From a virus, in IMG/VR virus record IMGVR_UViG_3300036760_000150, positions 82,674-146,673 of that record: a stretch of 64,000 bases of DNA. One strand, 5' to 3'. Positions 6,497 to 14,882 of this stretch are shown piece after piece. Under the pieces are notes generated by a model. The model had not been told where the DNA came from. It did no database searches and saw only the letters and a program-made list of their open reading frames with translations. Both the position numbers and the translations under genes were made by a program. Positions within the stretch are counted from its first letter, which is position 1; each line of letters begins with the position of its first letter.

Positions 6497-9400
6497 ATGG
6501 AAGATAGTAATCGCAAAGACATCTTGACATCAAAAGATATCAACGAATCGTTGACGTCAGATGATACCAACTTAGAGAAGTCGGTGAATACCAAGCTTGT
6601 TCATCTAGCTACTATAGCCTCACTTCTCGGTGTCCCGTACTCTTCAAACATGCAGCCACCTAAAGCTGTGGCGGCAGCTCCAGCAGTTGTCCCCAGCGCC
6701 ACCCCTCATCCCGGTCTTGAGCCCATAGCGTACATGGAGTCCAGGAATGGTAGGAACCAGAGGCACAAGCTTGTGACATGGGGCCTCAACTCTGGAACCA
6801 AGGCTGTAGGCAAGTACGGCCTCATGCCACTGACTGTCCACGAGACTGCCAAGCATGACAGCACCATCGGCAGGATGTACCCTGAGTTTAAGACTCTAGA
6901 CCCTATCAAGGATCACGACAAGTACGAGAAGATCTTGCTTGCCAACCCGCAGGTGCAGGACCACATCGCCAACTCACACTGGGGTAGGTTGACTCGCACC
7001 TTCGGTAAAGACAAGAACAGGGCAGTCTACGCCTGGAAGTACGGCATCACAGGTGCCAAGACTGCATCACATAGCGATGTTTCGTCTGCTCCTTACGTGA
7101 GGGAGTACAACAAGCATCACAACATGCTGAATGTTCAGACCAAGAAGAGTCTTCGCAAGTCAGAGTTTCAGCTGCCGCAGCACTTCAGTTTCATATCAGC
7201 TCAACGCGGTGGTGATCACAACCATGACGTACATCAACGTCTGTACCAAGACCTGAGAGACTCAGGGTTCGACCCCGTTGAGGTGACGGGCCACTACGGC
7301 TACCAGGAGAGGTCTTTCCTAGTACCACACACAGGCTCTGCTGTCGATCGCAACAAGGTCGAAGATCTAGGCAGGAAGTACAATCAGGAGAGTGTGTTAC
7401 ACTCGTCCGACTTGAACAACGAGCTGGTCAACCTAGAAGATCCAACGAAGAGTATGAGGGGTTCTGGCATCAGCAACGATTACAGTGATGCCATGTACAC
7501 CGAGCTGCCTGGTGGTAGTAGATTTAAGTTGAACCTAAGGAAAACAGAGGTCCTTGAGAAGGCTGACGGACAACCTAACCCACAAGCTCGTCAGGTGGCA
7601 GAGGGTTACGCCAACTCAAAAGGTATCAAGCTGCGGCGTCTGACTCCGGTTAAGGTAAACCCACAGTTCGCGACGCATGTCGCTGGCGCCTACGAGAAGA
7701 TGCCTCACTCTCCTAGCAGTCCAGACACCAAACGTTCATACGACGCCTTGATCAGCGAGACGCTGGATCAGTTCCAACACATGAAGAACGCAGGCCTTAA
7801 GATATCAAAGATCAAGCCTGGCATGGAGAACCCCTACAAGTCTTCAAAAGACTTGTTCCATGACGTTCAGCACAACAACCACATGTGGTACTTTCCAACT
7901 GAGAGTGGGTTTGGATCATCTGAAACTCGTAGCGACCATCCTATGCTTGCTCCAACAGAAGAGATGCATGAGGGCAAGCCGATGCTTGCGAATGATGTGT
8001 TCAGGGTAGTTCATGATTACTTCGGACATGCAAAAGAAGGTCATGCCTTTGGCCCCAACGGGGAAGAGAACGCCTGGCAGACTCACGCTCAGATGTACTC
8101 GCCGGAGGCTAGACGGGCAATGACCGCCGAGACTCGTGGACAGAACAGTTGGGTTAACTTCGGGCCGCATGCTGCACACAACAGGTCAAACCCACACCAA
8201 ACTGTATACGCTGATCAGAAGGCTGGGCTGTTGCCTGACTGGGCTCATGCAGTAGATCCTACACAGGCGTTTAGTAAATCAGAAGATGATGATAAAGTTC
8301 TCTACCACTACTCACAGCATCCTGAGCCGTTGAAGATCATAGACCCTGTCTTCCACGGTACTGGTTACCCTGGTGCTGAAGGCAAACGTGACGACAGAGT
8401 GGCTCGTGCGTACTACTACGACACACCGACGGGTCATGAACCTGATGTTATCTCTGGTGCTACGCATATGTACACTGTGAAGCATCCAGGCAACATACTT
8501 GACGTCGCCAGCGAAGAGGCCGAACCGTTCAAAGAGAAGGCTCGCAACCAATATGGTATCATAGACTACTCAGACCTTGAGCGTCACATGAAAGATGCTG
8601 GGTACAACGGTTACAAGAACACAGCGAGCGCCATCCCTAACGCAGTCGCTTTGTTTCATCCTCAGCAGGTTGATGAGTCGAGAGATCTACGTAAGTCGGA
8701 AGAGCTTGAGAAAGCATCTCATAACGTGCGAGAACAAAAGGCTAAGGTATTCGGCACAAAAGCTAATCCTCCTGCTGGATCGCAGATGCGTGAGAAACAC
8801 ATCGAACACATCAACAACTTCGCCAAGAAATTCCTTAACCTAGAGATCCGTCCTTCAGGCGGTAAGATCAACGAGGCAACAGGACAGAGACGATCTGAGA
8901 GTCCTAAGATAGGTACCGACAAACCGGACTGGAGAAGTGGTCAACTTGAAGCTCAATGGAACCCGGAAGCTATCATGCATGAGCTTGCACACCTTATGTT
9001 GCTACCTTCAGGTGTTGGCTTAAAAGAAGGCCAAAGGCTGATGGACAAGCAGTACGGAGAGGTTCAAAGTAAATACGGATATATGCAGCAGAAAAGATCT
9101 CAGGGTGAGGTACAACCTATGGCTGCGGAGCAGATCATACGTAGACACCTAGGTCTTCCAGCCAGTCGAGTGAGCATTCCTGTTGAGTCGAAAGATGCCC
9201 CACCTAGAGTGTCAGTTGAAGCTCCAGATGTGGTTATAGGTACACGAGTTCCACAACCCACTAAGAGTGGTGCAGTTAAATGGGTCGATCTGATCAGACA
9301 GTCCCGCCTTTTGAACACAGAGAATCGAAAGAGGTTGGAAGATATCTTTAGTGGTAACATCAAATTTCATCCAGAGTTGGGTTGGATACCGAAGAAGACA

Positions 9401-11098
9401 TCTATATCCACACAGAAGCCCAAAGATGAACTGCCTACTGGATTGGTCAACGATGATGTCGAACCTTCTAAACTTGCGTCTAGCGAGAAAGTATATACAT
9501 CAGACGTCTTAGAAAAAGGCGTTAAACAAAGGCTGTTCTACTTTAGTCCTGCAGAGGTGCCAGAAGAACATAAGCAGAAGGTGGCACAGTGGACAGATCC
9601 ATTAGAGACAAATATATCTGGTGACAGAGAAGTGATACCTAGATTAGAAGGAAATGCTAGGATGAGGGCTCTGCATACTTTATCCAGCAAAACAAAGACT
9701 AGATGGAATCCTGATAAAAAAGAGAGAGAATTTTTATTACACCGAGGAGTGTCTGGAAGTGAACACAATCGTGTAATAAATAACGGACATGTAGAACATC
9801 CTGGTAAATCTTCGTGGTCTCCCAAACATACAACTGCCGTTAATTGGATGGATCAATATGGCGGTCTTGCTGATGAAGACCCCAGTGTACTATCTGCGTG
9901 GATACCAGAATCTAAGATACATCATGTTCCTATGCAGATTGGTGCCACAGAAAGAGTAGAGACCGTTAAGCCGGGTAATAAAAGATTTTCGCCAACAGGA
10001 AAGTTACAAGGTCCTATGGAGTGGCGCAACGAACACGAAGTGATCGTTGATCCTGGTAGTCATAAGGTGGCAACTGAAAAGGAAGTTAAGTCAACCGACA
10101 AGACCTCTGAGCCTACCGACATCAACGAGCGAATCAACCGTAAGATGACCAAGTCTGAGTATGATCCTGCCAAAGACGTCACAGCCTTCACATCTTTCTC
10201 TACAGAGCCTGGCGACATAGAGCTTGTGCGAGAGATCAACGAGATGATCGAGGCTGGTCACACCAGGCCGCTAGGTGAGAAAGGCTTGTTCACCGAGGAT
10301 AGCTTCGTCGTCGGAGAGAAACCAGATAACTCTTGGCTTATCAAGGTTGAGGTAGGAAACACGCCCGGCATTAAAGCTGTTCAGTACACCGGCCCTCAGT
10401 CTGTTAAAGAGGCCGCCTTCTACAAGGCCTCAGAACAAGTGTTCGGTCTGTCTCGCTTCGTGCCCAAGTCTGTGCTCGGTGAGGTGCAGACCAAGGACGT
10501 ACCCAAACTGGCGGTGGCCATCAAGATGCTGCCTCCTGAGTTCAAGAACGCCGCCGAGACAGAGGGTGACATCAAAGGTATGATGAAAGGTCTCCTTGAG
10601 AAGTACAAGGAGGCAGGTCTCTCTCACATGCTTGCGTTCATGCTCTACGTGTTGGGCGACCTCGATGCCCACGGCAACAACTTGATGACAGACGGGTACA
10701 ACGTCGTGTTGATAGATCATGGCAGCTCGTTTGCCGACCTGTCTTCTGAGGACAAGTCTGACAAGAAGCAGTTCGTACCTTACATCTTGAGGCATGAGGG
10801 TTTCAAAGGTAAGTTGTCTGACAACGACAAGCAGTCTCACATGCCGTTGATCGATAGCCCCGAGATAAGGGCTAACTTGAAAGAGTACATCATGTCTGTA
10901 GATCCTAAGAAGTTACATGACGTCGTAGTCAGCTACGGTCTAAATCCGGTACCATCAGTCACACGTCTTAAGGTCGCGCAGAAGATGCTTGAGCACTCAG
11001 ACCACCCTGACGTATTAGTGAACTACGTTTGGATAAAAGGTGCACCTGCGGACCTAGTTGAAGAGCAAGAAGGAGTCGCACATGAAGTTGGAGCCTGA
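6497..11098 (+). CDS. Giant polyvalent virion-associated effector protein, 1533 aa
   Basis: This is a chain of domains joined by Lys/Ser/Glu linkers. Residues about 78-210 resemble a lytic transglycosylase (AYMESRNG, KYGLMPLTVHETA). About 225-350 resemble DUF3293 (ISAQRGG, GHYGYQERSFLV, LGRKYNQES). About 365-590 form a phage domain with HDYFGHAKEGHAF. About 595-735 begin LYHYS and may be ADP-ribosyltransferase-like. H828-E-L-A-H832 is a zincin motif. About 1040-1190 show an ADP-ribosyltransferase R-S-E set (HRG, SWSP, EHEVIV). About 1220-1420 look like a kinase fold with DLDAHGNNL and IDHGSSFAD. This matches the published concept of polyvalent proteins delivered with phage or plasmid DNA. Delivery into the host is inferred from its place among virion genes. 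Confidence 0.75.
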   Translation: MEDSNRKDILTSKDINESLTSDDTNLEKSVNTKLVHLATIASLLGVPYSSNMQPPKAVAAAPAVVPSATPHPGLEPIAYMESRNGRNQRHKLVTWGLNSGTKAVGKYGLMPLTVHETAKHDSTIGRMYPEFKTLDPIKDHDKYEKILLANPQVQDHIANSHWGRLTRTFGKDKNRAVYAWKYGITGAKTASHSDVSSAPYVREYNKHHNMLNVQTKKSLRKSEFQLPQHFSFISAQRGGDHNHDVHQRLYQDLRDSGFDPVEVTGHYGYQERSFLVPHTGSAVDRNKVEDLGRKYNQESVLHSSDLNNELVNLEDPTKSMRGSGISNDYSDAMYTELPGGSRFKLNLRKTEVLEKADGQPNPQARQVAEGYANSKGIKLRRLTPVKVNPQFATHVAGAYEKMPHSPSSPDTKRSYDALISETLDQFQHMKNAGLKISKIKPGMENPYKSSKDLFHDVQHNNHMWYFPTESGFGSSETRSDHPMLAPTEEMHEGKPMLANDVFRVVHDYFGHAKEGHAFGPNGEENAWQTHAQMYSPEARRAMTAETRGQNSWVNFGPHAAHNRSNPHQTVYADQKAGLLPDWAHAVDPTQAFSKSEDDDKVLYHYSQHPEPLKIIDPVFHGTGYPGAEGKRDDRVARAYYYDTPTGHEPDVISGATHMYTVKHPGNILDVASEEAEPFKEKARNQYGIIDYSDLERHMKDAGYNGYKNTASAIPNAVALFHPQQVDESRDLRKSEELEKASHNVREQKAKVFGTKANPPAGSQMREKHIEHINNFAKKFLNLEIRPSGGKINEATGQRRSESPKIGTDKPDWRSGQLEAQWNPEAIMHELAHLMLLPSGVGLKEGQRLMDKQYGEVQSKYGYMQQKRSQGEVQPMAAEQIIRRHLGLPASRVSIPVESKDAPPRVSVEAPDVVIGTRVPQPTKSGAVKWVDLIRQSRLLNTENRKRLEDIFSGNIKFHPELGWIPKKTSISTQKPKDELPTGLVNDDVEPSKLASSEKVYTSDVLEKGVKQRLFYFSPAEVPEEHKQKVAQWTDPLETNISGDREVIPRLEGNARMRALHTLSSKTKTRWNPDKKEREFLLHRGVSGSEHNRVINNGHVEHPGKSSWSPKHTTAVNWMDQYGGLADEDPSVLSAWIPESKIHHVPMQIGATERVETVKPGNKRFSPTGKLQGPMEWRNEHEVIVDPGSHKVATEKEVKSTDKTSEPTDINERINRKMTKSEYDPAKDVTAFTSFSTEPGDIELVREINEMIEAGHTRPLGEKGLFTEDSFVVGEKPDNSWLIKVEVGNTPGIKAVQYTGPQSVKEAAFYKASEQVFGLSRFVPKSVLGEVQTKDVPKLAVAIKMLPPEFKNAAETEGDIKGMMKGLLEKYKEAGLSHMLAFMLYVLGDLDAHGNNLMTDGYNVVLIDHGSSFADLSSEDKSDKKQFVPYILRHEGFKGKLSDNDKQSHMPLIDSPEIRANLKEYIMSVDPKKLHDVVVSYGLNPVPSVTRLKVAQKMLEHSDHPDVLVNYVWIKGAPADLVEEQEGVAHEVGA

Positions 11099-11729
11099 GA
11101 TGATATTGCACAAAAGTATCGTAGGTATCTATAAAGACGGACCCGTATGTCATTTAGTTACTAAGGGTGGATATCATATGATGTATTCCGCACGTCCTAA
11201 TTGTGCATATGAACTACTGTCTGTTGGCAGCCATCGGGCAGTCGCAAAGCATATGGCAGATATGAAATATAATGGTGAGATAAAATGGGACAACGAGAAA
11301 CTCTACAAGGCAGACCGCTTGGAAGTTCTACCTGAGTCCAACCCTTCAAACCATATGGCATTGGCCGATCATCATGCGGTGTTACACAACAAGTACGTCG
11401 AGATGGGAAAGAATCCGTCTAAGCATGCAGACGAGGTCAACTCATACTACAGGGCTTTCATACCGGACCACAAAGACATGGATGACTTCCAACTGAAGCA
11501 TGACATACACATGCATGCACTGGGACATGAAGATACTGCCATCAAAAATTACCAGATGGCAGGTTTGGATAGAAAAGCTGCTTACGAACGGTTGAAGTCG
11601 CAGGTCAACCACGCTACACCTCTCAACGCCAAAGCTCCGTTCAGTGATGATCAACTTCACAGGGCGTGGAACCATAAACACGCAGACCAGCGTGCGCCAG
11701 GCGGCATTGGGTATGATCAAACTAAGTAA
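11082..11729 (+). CDS. Putative virion-associated protein, 215 aa
   Basis: I chose ATG 11082 because AGAAGGAG precedes it; it overlaps the giant gene by 17 bases. The protein is hydrophilic and helical, with many histidines (ADHHAVLHNKY, HDIHMHALGHED) that could bind metal. No family is recognised. Translational coupling to the giant polyvalent protein suggests a partner or a companion ejected protein. Confidence 0.6.
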   Translation: MKLEPEMILHKSIVGIYKDGPVCHLVTKGGYHMMYSARPNCAYELLSVGSHRAVAKHMADMKYNGEIKWDNEKLYKADRLEVLPESNPSNHMALADHHAVLHNKYVEMGKNPSKHADEVNSYYRAFIPDHKDMDDFQLKHDIHMHALGHEDTAIKNYQMAGLDRKAAYERLKSQVNHATPLNAKAPFSDDQLHRAWNHKHADQRAPGGIGYDQTK

Positions 11730-11737
11730 GGTAGGTT

Positions 11738-12616
11738 ATGTCAGACTCATCAGATAGAAAACCAGAAGATAGGGTAGATATACCAATACAGTACCATGAT
11801 CCCTTTGAGGCCGTAAGAACTTCTCTTGACGCCGAAGGCTCTTTCATCTCAAACAACGGAGTGTTGTTCGCTCACTGGAAAGCCATGCCGTGTGTAATCG
11901 GTCAAAAAGATCTGGATGGCATAAGGAAAAGTTTTGACCATGCTTACGAGAATGCTGGATGTCCGATGAAGTGTGAGAACGGTTTTTCATACGAGTTCTC
12001 TGGCTACGTCTATGGAATCTTTGTTAGTAACTCGAAGAACTCGGCCAAGATGCCAGGTGGATTCGTGCCTAACGGCCAAGCATACGTCACCCTTAATAGG
12101 TACTACAAGAACACCGAGACATCAGCCTACTTCAGCGAGTACGACAAGCTCATACCTCACGAGTGTCCTGAAGACTTCAAGGCTGAGAATTTCCAGAAGT
12201 TCCAACATAACCCTAGCGGCGTAGACCGTCTTCAGTTCCCTGCTCACAAAGTTCAGTTCCTACACGACTCTGACGGCAAGAGGTACACCCAAGACGTCGA
12301 CTTCACCGTGGTAGACGGTCAGATAAAGTGGGGAGACAACCGTCCTGGATTCGACAACCAAGGTAAGCCTAAGATCTGCTCTGTCAGGTACACGTACCAA
12401 CCGTACTACTACGTGAAGTACGTGCTGCACGAGCAGAGGCTTAAGGTGCAGGTTGATCCTTACACCCAGGAAGGAAAGGTCAAGACAGGTCCTACACAGT
12501 GCCTAGTCGAGCAGGACTTCGTGTTCCTAGACAGCAGGTTCAAGGACAACCAGAAGGACAGCCAGCTCGAGTCGGGCAAAGGCGGCAACAGCGGGCCTGA
12601 GTACGGGCCTCGTTAA
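11738..12616 (+). CDS. Putative virion structural protein, 292 aa
   Basis: The sequence is aromatic and beta-rich (YRYTYQPYYYVKYV-like strands near residue 225), with an acidic low-complexity C-terminus. GTAGGTT precedes the start. It is the last gene of the transcription unit that begins at 5040, directly before a second late-type promoter. No family is recognised. Confidence 0.55.
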   Translation: MSDSSDRKPEDRVDIPIQYHDPFEAVRTSLDAEGSFISNNGVLFAHWKAMPCVIGQKDLDGIRKSFDHAYENAGCPMKCENGFSYEFSGYVYGIFVSNSKNSAKMPGGFVPNGQAYVTLNRYYKNTETSAYFSEYDKLIPHECPEDFKAENFQKFQHNPSGVDRLQFPAHKVQFLHDSDGKRYTQDVDFTVVDGQIKWGDNRPGFDNQGKPKICSVRYTYQPYYYVKYVLHEQRLKVQVDPYTQEGKVKTGPTQCLVEQDFVFLDSRFKDNQKDSQLESGKGGNSGPEYGPR

Positions 12617-12644
12617 CTAGTGAAAACACATACTTAGCTTAAAG

Positions 12645-12674
12645 TCTTAATTTTACTGAAGAATCTTAATCCTA
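12645..12674 (+). promoter_or_regulatory. Candidate late promoter, two core copies
   Basis: TCTTAATTTTA (12645) and TCTTAATCCTA (12664) are 19 bp apart and followed by AGGAGAAG and the start of the next virion gene. The segment AAAGTCTTAAT..TA.TGAAGAATCT is shared with the element before 5040. Confidence 0.6.
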
Positions 12675-12685
12675 GGAGAAGTGAG

Positions 12686-13069
12686 ATGGGCAAGAGAACA
12701 AGACAGTCTGGAAGTAACTATGACCCGCAGTCGGCTGCGGCGAACACGTACAGTGAGTACTCCGGTGCTCAGAAGAACGTGCCGTCCGGTTGGGCTCGGT
12801 CTAGGTTCATCGGTGACGCCACCACGGCAAAAGCCATCCTCCCTGGACAGAACTTCGCCATCTACAACAACGCCGGAGCCGTTGCCTTCGTCTCATTCTA
12901 CCCGACAGGATCTGCTGTTGCAGCAGACTCCACCAACGGCGTTCCCATCCCCCCCAACGATTACCTGTACCTCAACAGCTCCGACAACGACTTCGTGATC
13001 GCCAGCGCAGCCACAGTTCTGATCTACGAGATCAGAGACGAGACCTCATACCAAAGACCTCCAGCGTAA
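12686..13069 (+). CDS. Putative virion decoration-type protein, 127 aa
   Basis: This small protein is rich in Ala, Ser, Asn and Tyr, with short beta strands (AIYNNAGAVAFVSFYP). AGGAGAAG lies before the ATG. It is first behind its own late-type promoter, which suggests high expression, as expected for a decoration, spike or tail-surface protein. This role is inference; no fold family is recognised. Confidence 0.55.
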   Translation: MGKRTRQSGSNYDPQSAAANTYSEYSGAQKNVPSGWARSRFIGDATTAKAILPGQNFAIYNNAGAVAFVSFYPTGSAVAADSTNGVPIPPNDYLYLNSSDNDFVIASAATVLIYEIRDETSYQRPPA

Positions 13070-13081
13070 GAGAGAACCTAG

Positions 13082-14029
13082 ATGCGATACGACAAGCTAC
13101 TTAAGTCTGTGATGGGTGAGGACCTCTACGAGAGTCTTCACAAAGCCCTGCAGAAGCTGACGACAAGCTCTGTCGTCGACATAGGCGAGTTGTACCACAG
13201 CCTCAAGGTTGCCCCCAAGGCGGTGGTAGCCTTCCTGGTTCGCGAGCTTAAAGACATGAAGGACGCCAAGGAAGTCAAGCTACCTTGGGCTGAGAACGCA
13301 TCGATGCTGGTCAACAAACTAGACAGTGATGTGTACCAAGGTCACATCGTCGAAGATGGTCACATCAAACATGAGTTTCGACTGTCATCTCTACCTGCCC
13401 TGGCGGCTCACCTAACCTCTCATTTTGAACTATACGACGAGGACCAGGAAGAGGAGGCTAAACCTGATCAGTTAGATGACGGTAAAGTCAAAGCTCTTGA
13501 GTCTAAACTCAACCAGCTGCAGATACAGGCCCTTGAGGCTAAGATAAACAGCCTGATGGCACTTGTCTCTGCTAAGGTGACACAGCCAGTGGTGAAGGTA
13601 GACGACCTCAGCAAAGCTGGTCTCATGCCTAAGATGCCCTCACCTCCCAAGCCTGGGATCAAGGTAGGCGGCAACCAGGGCATAATGACGGGTGGTGTGA
13701 AGGGCGACAAGACCGCAGCCACCGACAGGATGAGTAAACCCGTCAAGTCTCTCATCGGTAAACCGATGCTGAACACACCTCCTGTTAAGTCTAAATTGTT
13801 GACGTTCAACAAGTCCGACATGATGAAGAACTGCATGGAGTGCAGAAAAAATGAGTTTGATAAATCTGGCAACTACACTGGATGTGATTGTTGGAAAGGG
13901 ATGAGTAAGCCTAAGGTAAAGAAGAGTGATTCTGACACTGTAACTATTGAGCTACCTCAAGATTGGGACTCCGACGCCGTCGTCGCATTGATAAGGTCTG
14001 TGAAGAAGTATGGAAGAGAGTCAAACTGA
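13082..14029 (+). CDS. Virion-associated protein with CxxC zinc motif, 315 aa
   Basis: The N-terminal 125 residues are helical and globular, followed by an acidic coiled coil (about 135-165), a Pro/Lys/Gly-rich linker, then CMECRK and GCDCWKG about 15 residues apart near residue 260. These four cysteines look like a zinc knuckle. Linker segments DLSKAG, FNKSD and KKSDSD share a motif with the giant neighbour proteins. Its stop overlaps the next start. Confidence 0.6.
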   Translation: MRYDKLLKSVMGEDLYESLHKALQKLTTSSVVDIGELYHSLKVAPKAVVAFLVRELKDMKDAKEVKLPWAENASMLVNKLDSDVYQGHIVEDGHIKHEFRLSSLPALAAHLTSHFELYDEDQEEEAKPDQLDDGKVKALESKLNQLQIQALEAKINSLMALVSAKVTQPVVKVDDLSKAGLMPKMPSPPKPGIKVGGNQGIMTGGVKGDKTAATDRMSKPVKSLIGKPMLNTPPVKSKLLTFNKSDMMKNCMECRKNEFDKSGNYTGCDCWKGMSKPKVKKSDSDTVTIELPQDWDSDAVVALIRSVKKYGRESN

Positions 14030-14882
14030 CAAGGTAGTTGCCATAGTCAGCGTCTACCTGTCAAATCAGATAAAAGACGACGACGATCTACGTGACCAGA
14101 ACATGTATGTCAGTCGTCTTGAGAAGTTATGTCATGCCGTCGTGGTAAGCAAAGGTGGACAGGTCACACCTGTGCCTGCTGCCATGGGTATGGGCGACGC
14201 GTTCAAACTAGACATCCCCGTCGATGAGATCACATGCGTGAAACAGCTTGTCTGTCAGGCCAAGGAAGACGAGAGTCTACGTCTGTGTGTTGGTCTAGGA
14301 CATGACATAGTAGAGGCTAAGTACGCACTAGAGCATGCTATGCTTGAAGGACCATGCTCCATAGTCGTCTACCACCCTGACATGGAACCTAAAGAAGAGG
14401 TCAAGAAGTCAGAGCCTGAGCGTGAGAAGGCTCTACAGATACTGCAGACCATCAAGCAGAACATGCAGGTGTTTGAGAAGATGAAGCAAGAGAACCCTCA
14501 GATGTACTCGCATGTGTTAGAGACGCTTAAAGGTCTTGTGCAGGCTGTTGGCTCCAAGAAAGGTCACGCCGACAAGATCAACAACACTGGTGATAACATA
14601 CAAGATCTGATAGACAACGTTCAGTCAGGCTACGAAGACGACGATCAAGATGCAGCCCAAGAAGCTGTGGATGCCCTACCTAAGCCTGACGCTGTTCCTC
14701 AACAACCGCAACCTGCAGAAGAGCAGCAACCTCAAGTTGGCCTCAACAAACAGCTGCTTGCTGCTGCCCTTAGACAGGGTGGCAAGACAGATGATTCTCG
14801 TCCAGACTTCAGCGATAGTGAAGATCCTGAGTTCATGGAGGCGCTGTACGACGTCATAATGAGTGGAGACACAAGTGCCTAA
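14010..14882 (+). CDS. Putative virion-associated or scaffold-like protein, 290 aa
   Basis: The N-terminal half is alpha/beta, the middle (about 128-175) is a long helix beginning KKSEPEREKAL, and the C-terminal third is acidic and Gln/Pro-rich. This composition resembles phage scaffold or internal proteins. It overlaps both neighbours. No recognised family. Confidence 0.5.
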   Translation: MEESQTDKVVAIVSVYLSNQIKDDDDLRDQNMYVSRLEKLCHAVVVSKGGQVTPVPAAMGMGDAFKLDIPVDEITCVKQLVCQAKEDESLRLCVGLGHDIVEAKYALEHAMLEGPCSIVVYHPDMEPKEEVKKSEPEREKALQILQTIKQNMQVFEKMKQENPQMYSHVLETLKGLVQAVGSKKGHADKINNTGDNIQDLIDNVQSGYEDDDQDAAQEAVDALPKPDAVPQQPQPAEEQQPQVGLNKQLLAAALRQGGKTDDSRPDFSDSEDPEFMEALYDVIMSGDTSA

